Shown here in pieces: positions 1 to 6,360 of a stretch of DNA of 8,761 nucleotides. Both the position numbers and the translations under genes were made by a program. The notes under the pieces were generated by a model. That model was not told the DNA's origin. It did not search any database and saw nothing but the letters and a program-made list of their open reading frames with translations. How positions within the stretch are numbered: the stretch's first letter is position 1; each line of letters begins with the position of its first letter. This DNA comes from an uncultured Clostridium sp. (lineage in GTDB: Bacteria > Bacillota > Clostridia > TANB77 > CAG-508): NCBI GenBank assembly GCA_947643945.1, contig CANRXN010000026.1, forward strand, positions 1-8,761. The letters run 5' to 3'.

Positions 1-1
1 T

Positions 2-94
2 CCAGATAATGAAATTCTAAAAAAATTAGTAAAAAGAGTAGTGTTTGATAAAAATAAAAAAATCACAGTAGAATTAACTTTTTCACAGATTTAG
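2..94 (+). CDS. C-terminal tail of an off-window protein, possibly a serine recombinase (partial)
   Basis: An open frame enters from the left edge and stops at TAG 92-94, giving 30 residues that begin PDNEILKKLVKRVV and end ELTFSQI. The pattern of a basic helix (LKKLVKRVVF) followed by charged residues and a short beta strand (ITVELTF) resembles the extreme C-terminus of large serine recombinases, which often end with a segment like 'LVDKIIV...IEVEFNF'. No catalytic part is inside the window, so the family call is inference from a short, low-complexity tail. If correct, an integrative element ends here and its attachment site should lie just downstream, where a truncated deacetylase gene begins. 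It could equally be the end of an unrelated lysine-rich protein. Confidence 0.4.
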   Translation, partial: PDNEILKKLVKRVVFDKNKKITVELTFSQI

Positions 95-170
95 TAATAA
101 CTTATAAAAATAAAATGTCGAAATAATCATAGCAAGTAATACAAAAAAAAGCGTCATCCGTATAGCTTAA

Positions 171-562
171 ATACACACCGTTAACCACAAAAGTATGCCA
201 GAATTAACAGAAGAACAAATCACAAAAGAAGTCATGGAATTACACCAAGTAATCAATGAAAAATTTGGATACGAAATGAAATACCTAAGACCCCCAAAAG
301 GAGAATACAGTGAAAAAAGCTTACAAGCAACCAATAAATTAGGTTATACAACTGTTATGTGGTCTTTTGCTTATGAAGATTGGAACGAAGACAACAACCA
401 GACGAAACTGCCTCTAAAAAGAAAATAGTAGACAACTTACACAATGGAGAAATCATGTTATTGCATGGCAATTCTAAAACTAACACAAATGTCTTAGATG
501 CGGTTATAAAAGAAGCAAAAAGCATGGGATATGAATTTAAAACTTTGGACGAATTCCAGTAA
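171..562 (+). pseudogene. Polysaccharide deacetylase (PdaA-like, CE4/NodB fold), truncated and frameshifted
   Basis: Two frames together give the C-terminal half of a carbohydrate-esterase family 4 deacetylase. The first frame reads IHTVNHKSMPEL from 171, with the metal-binding HxxxH motif (His codons 174-176 and 186-188), then LRPPKGEYSE, the arginine-proline motif of the family, and TVMWSFAYEDW. It breaks near 383-395 and the match continues in another frame (PDETASKKK, LHNGEIMLLHG, GYEFKTLDEFQ) to TAA 560-562. The shift is equivalent to a one-base deletion. A stop codon (168-170) lies directly upstream of the HxxxH motif, and the N-terminal part with the catalytic aspartate motif (TFDDG type) is absent. 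Intact relatives (PdaA, Bacillus) act outside the membrane on peptidoglycan, for example in making spore-cortex muramic delta-lactam. This copy cannot encode a functional enzyme. The ATG at 195 lacks a good Shine-Dalgarno and cuts off the HxxxH motif. Confidence 0.8.
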
Positions 563-629
563 GGTGCAATTGAGGACGGTTCTTTGTGTGTCGCAACCAC
601 TTAAATTAAAGGTTAAGAAGGTTGCTCCA

Positions 630-654
630 ATCACACTCGTGTTATCACACTCGT
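630..654. repeat. Tandem 11-bp direct repeat within the element
   Basis: ATCACACTCGT occurs at 630-640 and again at 644-654, a 14-bp period. A third, degraded unit may begin with ATCGCTTACG at 658. It lies in the GC-richer middle of the MITE-like element. Function is unknown. Confidence 0.6.
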
Positions 655-724
655 TTGATCGCTTACGCGGTGTTTGAAAATAATAAATTATATTTTAAGA
701 ACAAAAATAATAAGTAGTAAATGT

Positions 725-758
725 GGTTCTTTTTACTCCCAAAAGAGCAAAAAGAACC
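725..758. repeat. Subterminal palindrome (hairpin) inside the MITE-like element
   Basis: GGTTCTTTTTACTC (725-738) is followed by a six-base loop and GAGCAAAAAGAACC (745-758), giving a 14-bp stem with one mismatch. The right arm overlaps the right terminal repeat of the element, so the end can fold on itself or pair with the left end. This arrangement is typical of REP-like or IS200-type ends. It could also act as a weak transcription barrier upstream of yqfC. Confidence 0.7.
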
Positions 759-805
759 GTCCCTAATTGCACCAAATTGTACCTTTTGAAAGGATAGCGA
801 TAGAT

Positions 806-1087
806 ATGAAAAAGCGAAATTATAATCAAAAAATAAATAGAATGTTAGAATTACCGCAAGAGGTATGCTCCAATATTCCCAAAATTACGATAACAGGATT
901 TGACGAAATGATAATTGAAAATTTTAAAGGAATATTAGAGTATGAAGAATTTTTTGTTAGGATTAATACCCATATAGGAATTATTAATATCAATGGTTTT
1001 AATCTAAATTTGGAAAATATGACAAATGACGATATTAAAGTTACAGGAAAGCTAGAAAGTATAGAGATGGAAAGAACGGTAGATTAA
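806..1087 (+). CDS. yqfC: Sporulation protein YqfC
   Basis: The 93-residue product has the compact beta-rich pattern of YqfC: ELPQEVCSNIPKITITGFDEM, then ENFKGILEYEEFFVRI, then THIGIININGFNL and a closing DIKVTGKLESIEME. The length equals that of the Bacillus subtilis protein as I recall it. The ATG at 806 is chosen because gaaagga (788-794) sits 11 bases upstream. The longer frame opens with a TTG inside the terminal repeat of the inserted element, which is not a credible start. YqfC is known as a mother-cell (sigma-E) sporulation protein of unknown biochemistry, nearly always next to yqfD. Here yqfD follows after 30 bp. Only 32 bp separate the gene from the element upstream, too little for a complete promoter of its own. 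Confidence 0.9.
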   Translation: MKKRNYNQKINRMLELPQEVCSNIPKITITGFDEMIIENFKGILEYEEFFVRINTHIGIININGFNLNLENMTNDDIKVTGKLESIEMERTVD

Positions 1088-1117
1088 GAAGAAAGCCAAG
1101 AAAGGATTTAAAACAAA

Positions 1118-2302
1118 ATGATAATAAAGATATTGATTGGTTATGTGATAGGGTATTTAAGTGTTACAGTCGAAGGCTATTATATTGAAAGATTTATCAA
1201 TATGTGCAGAAGTAATAAAGTTACGATTTGGCACTTGAAAAAGAAAAAAGAGATAAGCTTAAGTTTTCGCATGGAGACGTATGACTTTAAAAAGGTTTGT
1301 CAAATAGCGAAAAAAACAAAATGCAAAGTAAAAATTGATGCCAAGAAGGGTCTTCCTTTTGTGATGCAACGTTATAAAAAAAGAAAGATATTTTTTGTTT
1401 TTCTTATTATTCTATTATTTTTAAGTATTTTATCCTCAAATTTTGTATGGAATGTGGATATTAAAGAAGAAAATGGAAAGCAAATGGAAAACATTGAAAA
1501 AGATATAGAAGAAGCAGGACTAAAAATAGGAGAACGAAAAACAAAAGTTAATACCAAGGAGATTATCAATAAAATTAGGTTACAAAGAAAAGATATTGCA
1601 TGGATGGGAATTGAATTAAAAGGCACGAATGCAATTGTTAAAGTGGTAAAAGCAGATGAAAAGCCAGAGATTATAAATGACGAGGAATATTGTAGTATCG
1701 TTTGCGATAAAGCAGGAGTGATCACAAAAATCAATGCCCAAAACGGAACCGCAAATGTGAAAGTGGGCGATACCGTAAGGGAAGGAGAAACTTTAATTAA
1801 TGGATGGATGGAAGGAAAATACACTGGAATTCGTTATGTGCATGCCAAAGGAGAAGTGCAAGCAAAAGTATGGCATACAAAATATAAAAATATGCCCTAT
1901 CATACTACGGAAAATGAAGAAACAGGACAAATTGAAAACAAATATAGCATAAATTTTAATAATTTTAAAATAAATTTGTCAAAAAAGCTTTCAAAATTTG
2001 AAATTTATGATACAATAGAAACGGAAAACAAAATGAAACTATTTTCAAACTTTTATTTACCAATTTCGATTCAAAAAACAACCTATAAAGAGTTAACCAA
2101 AAAAGAAAAAAACTATGAAATGGAAGAAGCCAAGAACTTAGGGATAAAACAATTACAAGAAGAATTAGATAACGAAATTGAAGACAAACAAGCTATTGTT
2201 GGCACCAATATTAATACCTATGAAAAAGAAGGAAGTATTGATGTTTATGTTACATATGAAGTTTTGGAAAATATAGGGACGAATGAAAAAATTGTGTTCT
2301 AG
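1118..2302 (+). CDS. yqfD: Sporulation protein YqfD
   Basis: This 394-residue protein matches YqfD in length and layout. A short hydrophobic N-terminus (residues 2-17) is followed by a basic cytoplasmic domain with KKVCQIAKKTKCKVKI and KKGLPFVMQRYKKRK. A transmembrane helix (about 91-111, IFFVFLIILLFLSIL) comes next, then a large presumably extracytoplasmic part. That part has a POTRA-like stretch (EAGLKIGERK...NKIRLQRKDIAWMGIEL), a biotinyl/barrel-sandwich-like stretch (AGVITKINAQNGTANVKVGD, VREGETLINGW) and a C-terminal helical tail. YqfD is required for efficient sporulation and is expressed in the mother cell; its molecular role is not well defined. A Shine-Dalgarno aaagga (1101-1106) supports the ATG. 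It is co-transcribed with yqfC upstream, and the next gene follows after 18 bp. Confidence 0.92.
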   Translation: MIIKILIGYVIGYLSVTVEGYYIERFINMCRSNKVTIWHLKKKKEISLSFRMETYDFKKVCQIAKKTKCKVKIDAKKGLPFVMQRYKKRKIFFVFLIILLFLSILSSNFVWNVDIKEENGKQMENIEKDIEEAGLKIGERKTKVNTKEIINKIRLQRKDIAWMGIELKGTNAIVKVVKADEKPEIINDEEYCSIVCDKAGVITKINAQNGTANVKVGDTVREGETLINGWMEGKYTGIRYVHAKGEVQAKVWHTKYKNMPYHTTENEETGQIENKYSINFNNFKINLSKKLSKFEIYDTIETENKMKLFSNFYLPISIQKTTYKELTKKEKNYEMEEAKNLGIKQLQEELDNEIEDKQAIVGTNINTYEKEGSIDVYVTYEVLENIGTNEKIVF

Positions 2303-2320
2303 GAAGGAAGAGAGTTTTAA

Positions 2321-3526
2321 ATGGAAGAAAGAAGTCTTAAAATAACAGGTGCAGACAAAACCTTTTTTAATAAAATAACCACCACACTAACCAGAATATT
2401 AATTCCAACAAGGATAGGAATTAATGGTATGTTAATTTCTAGAAAAAGAAACAACATGCTAAAAAACTTTGAAGCCTATACCTTAGATAGTGAAAATTAT
2501 GATAACGAAGAAATAGAAAAAAAATATGATACTGCTTACGAAACCTATTTAGGAGCATTAGATAAATATGTTATGGACTCTATCTACAAAAAAGTAAAAA
2601 ACGGATCAGCCAGTGAATTCGAAAAAAATGCATTAGCCAAATACTATGAAGTAACCAGTTTAAAAGAAAGTGAATACATTGAATACAAATACAGAAAACA
2701 AAAATACCTAATTGAACTAGACCACCAAGGAATTAAAGTAGATGGAAAAGAAAAAATAGTAGAAAGATATAACGCATTCTATCTATCTAAAATGGACACC
2801 TTATACAAAGCAATCCTAAAAAATTATTCCATCAAAATAGCTGACAACACCAGTAACTATGATGCTTCTAAAGAATGGATTTACACCAAAATATTCTATA
2901 CCTTAGAAGAATACATCCAAAATATCTTATCTTTAAAAATAGAAACTAGCTATGACGACACAATAAAAGATGTCGTAACCGAATACGAAAAATACCAATC
3001 TTATGAAGTAGGAAAATTAGACACAAAAGACAATATCGAAAAAAACATGGTATTATTAGGAATTAGCCGTAAACTATTTACCCATAGTTTGCCACTAATT
3101 GTAGCAGAACAATGCTATGAAAAGCTATTAAAAGATGCAAGAATGCTAGTACAAGATACCAAAATGGCAGCCAAAAGAGAAAGAGCGTATTCGATGCTAA
3201 TCAACCTAATCGAAGACTACAACATCAAATTATTATCCACAAAAGTATATTGGGATACCCAAAAAGCAAAAGACAGCTACAAAGCCTTTTGGAATCAATA
3301 CAAAGAAATAACCAAGTTAAAAGAAGAGGACTTTATCGAATATGTAAAACAAAAAGAAATCTTATTCATGAAAGACGACATGAAAAAACTAGGAAAAGAC
3401 AAAACCGATTATTCTAAAATTATGACCTATTACAAAAGAAAACTAGTAGACTATGGTGCCATGAAGCAAATCAAAAATACTTACAGCTCAAAAGGAAAAT
3501 ACATAAAAGTTAAGGAAGTTGCATAG
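2321..3526 (+). CDS. Unrecognised 401-aa helical protein in the phoH position of the yqfCD-ybeY operon
   Basis: I do not recognise this family. The start is supported by gaaggaagag about 8-10 bases before ATG 2321. The product is rich in Lys, Glu and Tyr, looks almost wholly alpha-helical, and has no signal peptide, transmembrane segment, cysteine pair, Walker motif or HD motif. The N-terminus (residues 14-50) is amphipathic and basic (KITTTLTRILIPTRIGINGM, SRKRNNMLKNF), which could touch membrane or nucleic acid. An internal repeat is visible: EVTSLKESEYIEY (110-122) matches EITKLKEEDFIEY (329-341), and similarity continues weakly into helices ending near 163 and 381. It is translationally packed with ybeY (stop at 3526, next ATG at 3529). 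In related operons phoH and an HD-hydrolase gene occupy this slot, but this is neither. A role in sporulation or RNA maturation is only an inference from position. Confidence 0.85.
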   Translation: MEERSLKITGADKTFFNKITTTLTRILIPTRIGINGMLISRKRNNMLKNFEAYTLDSENYDNEEIEKKYDTAYETYLGALDKYVMDSIYKKVKNGSASEFEKNALAKYYEVTSLKESEYIEYKYRKQKYLIELDHQGIKVDGKEKIVERYNAFYLSKMDTLYKAILKNYSIKIADNTSNYDASKEWIYTKIFYTLEEYIQNILSLKIETSYDDTIKDVVTEYEKYQSYEVGKLDTKDNIEKNMVLLGISRKLFTHSLPLIVAEQCYEKLLKDARMLVQDTKMAAKRERAYSMLINLIEDYNIKLLSTKVYWDTQKAKDSYKAFWNQYKEITKLKEEDFIEYVKQKEILFMKDDMKKLGKDKTDYSKIMTYYKRKLVDYGAMKQIKNTYSSKGKYIKVKEVA

Positions 3527-3528
3527 AT

Positions 3529-4017
3529 ATGTATGAAGTACTATATCAAGAAATAGAACCAAAAAAGGAATATGAAGAAATAATTAAGAAAGTACTAACA
3601 AAGTGTTTTAAAGAAGAAAGCTTAGAAAATTCGAAGTTTATTCTAACCGTAACCTTGACCACGCCTAAAAAAATAAGGCAAATAAACAAGGAGTACCGAA
3701 AAGTGGACAAAGCAACAGATGTACTTTCTTTTCCTATGTTTGAAAAGCTTGAACTAGAACAAAAGATACAAAAACAAGATTTCTTACAAGAAGACATCTT
3801 AGGTGATATTGTAATTTCAGTTCAAAAAGTAGACGAGCAAGCCAAAGAATATGGACACAGTTTTGAAAGAGAACTAAGCTATATGTTAGTACATGGGTTT
3901 TATCATTTAATGGGATACGACCATATAGAAGAAGTAGACAAGCAAAAAATGAGACCCAAAGAAGAAAAAATCTTAGCTGATTTAAAAATCGGTCGTAAGA
4001 CAAAGGAGGAAATTTAA
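3529..4017 (+). CDS. ybeY: Endoribonuclease YbeY (rRNA maturation factor)
   Basis: The 162-residue protein carries the family signature HGFYHLMGYDH (residues 122-132), whose three histidines (122, 126, 132) bind zinc. Upstream are the usual EYRKVDKATDVLSFP (about 55-69, with the conserved arginine 57) and LGDIVIS (91-97) motifs, and the closing MRPKEEKIL resembles the typical MRxxEE segment. The only odd residue is Tyr 126-1 (HGFYH instead of the common HGFLH). YbeY is a single-strand-specific metal-dependent RNase linked to 16S rRNA 3'-end maturation and ribosome quality control in the cytoplasm. Its Shine-Dalgarno aaggaag (3512-3518) lies within the end of the preceding gene, two bases separate the genes, and the next ATG follows its stop directly, so translational coupling is likely. 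Confidence 0.95.
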   Translation: MYEVLYQEIEPKKEYEEIIKKVLTKCFKEESLENSKFILTVTLTTPKKIRQINKEYRKVDKATDVLSFPMFEKLELEQKIQKQDFLQEDILGDIVISVQKVDEQAKEYGHSFERELSYMLVHGFYHLMGYDHIEEVDKQKMRPKEEKILADLKIGRKTKEEI

Positions 4018-5109
4018 ATGGTGGGAAAAAGAGCCAAAAAAGAAAACAAGAAAAATGGAACCAAAATCTTAATTATTGCATTAATTATTTTTATTCTAGG
4101 AGCAGGAGGAGTACTTGGCTATACTATTATAAAAGATAGAAATAAACAAGAAGTAGCAGTAGAAGAACCAATCGTAGAAGAAACTGTGCCAGAAGAAAAA
4201 CAAGTACAAATATTTAAAGGAAATGATAGACCGATTGCCGTTATGATAGACAACCATAGTGACGCATGGCCACAAGCAGGTTTGCAAAAAGCTTACATGA
4301 TATATGAAATCGTAGTAGAAGGTGGAGAAACAAGACTAATGGCATTATTTAAAGGAGTAGATGTCGAAAAAATAGGACCAGTAAGAAGTGCAAGACATTA
4401 CTTTTTAGACTATGCAATGGAAAATGATGCGATTTACACGCACTTTGGAGAAAGTCCACAAGCAGACAGTGACATTAGAAAATATAGCATCCACGAAATT
4501 GACGGTATTGCAGAAGATGGAACAACCTTTACCAGAGTAAAAGACAAAGTTTCACCACACAATGCGGTAACAAGTATAGCAAAACTAAAAACATCAGCAG
4601 AAAACAAAAAATATAGAACCACCTCTACAGAGGCAAGTGTGCTAAACTATGTAGCAGACGAAGTAGAATTAACGAATGGGCAAGAAGCGGTAACTGTAAC
4701 CATTCCACATTCCCAAAAACAAATTGTAAAATATGAATATGACGAACAAAATAAAGTCTACAAAAGACTAGCAAGAGGAAAACAACAAACTGATTGGGAT
4801 ACTAAAGAACCAATTACCACCAAAAACATCATTATAACTTTTTGTGACAACTATACCTTAAATGACAATGAAAACAAAGGAAGGCAAGGCTTAAAAAATA
4901 TAGGAACTTTTGATGGTTACTATATAACCAACGGAAAAGCTATAAAAATAAAATGTATCAAAAATGCAAGAGAAGAAAAAACTGTGTACCAAGATTTAGA
5001 AGGAAATGTAATACAAGTAAATGATGGTAATACCTTTGTAAATATCTGCCCAACAGGAGCTAATGTAACCTTAGAAGCACCTGCTACTACGCCAACAGTA
5101 ACAAATTAG
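4018..5109 (+). CDS. DUF3048 (YerB-like) membrane-anchored extracytoplasmic protein
   Basis: A lysine-rich start is followed by one transmembrane helix (about residues 17-38, ILIIALIIFILGAGGVLGYT), an acidic linker (44-62) and the DUF3048 domain. The domain shows RPIAVMIDNHSDAWPQAGL (71-89), YEIVVEGGETRLMALF (96-111), GPVRSARHYF (120-129), THFGESPQA (141-149) and VSPHNAVTS (178-186), all recognisable DUF3048 landmarks. The C-terminal DUF3048_C part has YYITNGKAIKIKC (301-313) and GNTFVNICP (337-345). Bacillus YerB is a lipoprotein, but no lipobox cysteine is seen here, so this copy is probably held by an uncleaved anchor. The biochemical function is unknown. The start codon abuts the ybeY stop, and a strong Shine-Dalgarno (aaaggagga, 4002-4010) lies in the end of ybeY. 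Confidence 0.92.
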   Translation: MVGKRAKKENKKNGTKILIIALIIFILGAGGVLGYTIIKDRNKQEVAVEEPIVEETVPEEKQVQIFKGNDRPIAVMIDNHSDAWPQAGLQKAYMIYEIVVEGGETRLMALFKGVDVEKIGPVRSARHYFLDYAMENDAIYTHFGESPQADSDIRKYSIHEIDGIAEDGTTFTRVKDKVSPHNAVTSIAKLKTSAENKKYRTTSTEASVLNYVADEVELTNGQEAVTVTIPHSQKQIVKYEYDEQNKVYKRLARGKQQTDWDTKEPITTKNIIITFCDNYTLNDNENKGRQGLKNIGTFDGYYITNGKAIKIKCIKNAREEKTVYQDLEGNVIQVNDGNTFVNICPTGANVTLEAPATTPTVTN

Positions 5110-5124
5110 AAAGGAACAAATAAT

Positions 5125-5460
5125 ATGAATATTTATGATACCGCAAATAGGCTAGCACAAGAAATAAAACAATCACCAGAATACAATAACTACAAAATGG
5201 CAAAACAAGCCTTGAATTTAAATACAAGTTTAAAAGAAAAGATGGCAAAATTTGAACAAAAAAGATATGAAACCCAATTGATTGCTATGCAAACAGGAAA
5301 GCAAGAAGAGGAAAAGTTAAAAGAAATGCAAGACTTATATGCAGAGTTAATTGAAATTGATGACGCGAAGAAATTTTTTGAAGCAGAAACGAAGTTTAAT
5401 ATTGTGATTGCTGATGTTAATAAGATAATTGGCGAGGCAATTCGTGATGTAATACAATAG
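5125..5460 (+). CDS. YlbF/YmcA-family (DUF964) small helical protein
   Basis: The 111-residue product is fully alpha-helical with the family's layout. The N-terminal helix is YDTANRLAQEIKQSPEYNNY (residues 4-23). A second segment follows, with ALNLNTSLKEKMAKFEQKR, then a charged helix (EEEKLKEMQDLYAEL) and a C-terminal FFEAETKFNIVIADVNKIIG. In Bacillus, YlbF and YmcA associate with YaaT and RNase Y and influence mRNA maturation, competence, biofilm formation and sporulation. Several paralogues exist, so the exact orthologue cannot be named. It begins 15 bp after the DUF3048 gene behind gaaaggaac, making it the last gene of the operon. Its position near ybeY fits an RNA-maturation theme, but this is inference. 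Confidence 0.85.
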   Translation: MNIYDTANRLAQEIKQSPEYNNYKMAKQALNLNTSLKEKMAKFEQKRYETQLIAMQTGKQEEEKLKEMQDLYAELIEIDDAKKFFEAETKFNIVIADVNKIIGEAIRDVIQ

Positions 5461-5502
5461 TGTTACTCATATTTTTAATTTGGATTGTATTTTAAATATA
5501 AC

Positions 5503-5547
5503 AATGAACATATATTTTTGTGATATATGTTCATTTGCTGATTTTTT
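5503..5547 (+). terminator. Possible intrinsic terminator after the ylbF-like gene
   Basis: AATGAACATATAT (5503-5515) pairs perfectly with ATATATGTTCATT (5523-5535) around a seven-base loop, with a T6 tract at 5542-5547. The stem is AT-rich and the T tract is six bases away, so it would be a weak terminator. It may instead be an operator or an accidental palindrome between two transcription units. Confidence 0.45.
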
Positions 5548-5588
5548 AAAGTGCATAAATTAAAAATAGAAAAGAAGGAGTAATAAAA

Positions 5589-6179
5589 ATGGAATTTGTT
5601 ATAGTAATTATCATAGCATTAGTCACAACAATTATTTTAAAATATATATTTGATTACAAAATGAAGGAATTAAAACATATTGGTGACGACCAAGAACTAG
5701 ATAACCTAGCAAAAGCATATCCAAGTAACATCGAGATGTGCCAAGAATATCTTAAAAAATTAGGAAATGAAAAAGTAGAAATAGAAGAAGACAAAGGAGC
5801 AGAAGCTAGTTTATATATAGCTATAACTGATAAGATTTTGATTGCCAATATTCAAAAAAGTTATACCAGAATTCAAACCATTGCTCATGAATGTTTGCAT
5901 TCTGTGCAAAGTAGAAAATTATTGCTATTTAATTTTGCTTTTTCTAATGTTTACTTAATCTATTTTATAGCGGTTTGTGGACTACTGGTCTTTAAGCTAT
6001 TGCCCTATAAAATGATGTTTATGGTTATCTTTTTAATTTTTAGCTTAATCTATTATTCAGTAAGAGTCTTTTTAGAAAATGATGCCATGATAAAAGCAAG
6101 ATATTTGGCAAAGGACTACATGGAAGAAAAGAAAATTTCTTCGAAAGAGGAAATAGAAAAATTAGTTGCCCGGATTTGA
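5589..6179 (+). CDS. Putative membrane zinc metallopeptidase, YugP-like (HExxH)
   Basis: The 196-residue protein starts with a transmembrane helix (about 2-20), followed by a cytoplasmic-looking charged region and the zincin motif HECLH (residues 100-104) in QTIAHECLHSVQ. Two more hydrophobic helices follow (about 112-138 and 141-162), then ENDAMIKARYLAKDY (163-177). The order TM, HExxHxxQ, two TMs, ExDA resembles the neutral zinc peptidase family of YugP (Zn_peptidase_2), where a motif like E-F-D-A-S follows the membrane helices. The similarity is distant, so the family call is inference. Glu 101 would be the catalytic base and His 100/104 zinc ligands. The Shine-Dalgarno is gaaggag (5574-5580), eight bases before the ATG. 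It is separated from the operon by a 128-bp gap with a weak terminator, so it is probably its own unit. Substrates are unknown. Confidence 0.65.
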   Translation: MEFVIVIIIALVTTIILKYIFDYKMKELKHIGDDQELDNLAKAYPSNIEMCQEYLKKLGNEKVEIEEDKGAEASLYIAITDKILIANIQKSYTRIQTIAHECLHSVQSRKLLLFNFAFSNVYLIYFIAVCGLLVFKLLPYKMMFMVIFLIFSLIYYSVRVFLENDAMIKARYLAKDYMEEKKISSKEEIEKLVARI

Positions 6180-6249
6180 TAAAATTAATGAGGCTGGTAT
6201 TAAGTGTATTAATTACCATTTTTTCATGGGGATTATGATAAAATTAATG
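6171..6249. repeat. Imperfect direct repeat spanning the end of the HExxH gene
   Basis: GATAAAATTAATG occurs exactly at 6178-6190 and 6237-6249. The similarity extends to the left (CGGATTT at 6171, GGGATTAT at 6229), so about 20 bp are repeated with one indel, 59 bp apart. The first copy contains the TGA stop of the upstream gene. It may be a local duplication. Confidence 0.55.
6195..6224 (+). terminator. Possible weak terminator of the HExxH gene
   Basis: TGGTATTAA (6195-6203) can pair with TTAATTACCA (6209-6218) with one bulge, and a run of six T follows at 6219-6224. It lies 16 bp after the gene's stop. The stem is AT-rich, so efficiency is doubtful; the stronger hairpin at 6311-6360 is a backup. 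Confidence 0.4.
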
Positions 6250-6310
6250 GCAATAGCTATCCTTTGTTTTGTTTTCTAGATAGGCATAGCTTACGATAAT
6301 TAAAAAGTAG

Positions 6311-6360
6311 AAAACCAAAGTTATTTTCTTAGCATAAAAGAAAGTAAACTTTGGTTTTTA
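6311..6360. terminator. Bidirectional terminator between convergent genes
   Basis: AAAACCAAAGTTATTTTCTT (6311-6330) pairs with 6338-6358 (AAGAAAGTAAACTTTGG at its start) around a seven-base loop, with a single bulge and one G-T type mismatch. T-rich tracts follow on the plus strand (6355-6365) and on the minus strand (T5 opposite 6302-6306). It sits between the rightward HExxH gene and the leftward DUF4364 gene and overlaps the latter's stop codon (6358-6360), as expected for a shared terminator. Confidence 0.75.

Larger units (their letters stand above)
563..773. mobile_element. 211-bp MITE/REP-like element with 23-bp terminal inverted repeats
   Basis: The segment starts with GGTGCAATTGAGGACGGTTC (563-582, repeat runs to 585) and ends with the reverse complement at 751-773 (AACCGTCCCTAATTGCACC at its end). 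The two arms match at 21 of 23 positions. There is no coding capacity. The left arm starts directly after the deacetylase stop codon, and the right arm ends 32 bp before the yqfC ATG. A subterminal hairpin (725-758) and an 11-bp direct repeat (630-640, 644-654) lie inside. The GGGACGGTTCTTT-type core is, from memory, common in small repeats linked to IS200-like/REP-associated transposases in clostridia, but no transposase is here, so that link is inference. No clear target-site duplication is visible. Confidence 0.75.

Noticed and set aside
630..668. CRISPR-like repeats
   Set aside because: The 11-bp units are too short, only two are exact, and the 3-bp gap cannot be a spacer.
690..716. Sigma-E-like promoter for yqfC inside the element (ATATT at 690-694)
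   Set aside because: The expected -10 (CATACA type) is not found at the right distance; only about half the positions match.
767..805. TTG start giving a 106-aa YqfC
   Set aside because: The extra 13 residues are encoded partly by the inverted repeat of the inserted element and have no Shine-Dalgarno. ATG 806 fits the Shine-Dalgarno and the family length.
1372..1824. 150-codon minus-strand frame inside yqfD
   Set aside because: It lies wholly within a well-supported gene, is rich in Ser, Phe and Ile as expected for the antisense of a Lys/Glu-rich gene, and has no recognisable motif.
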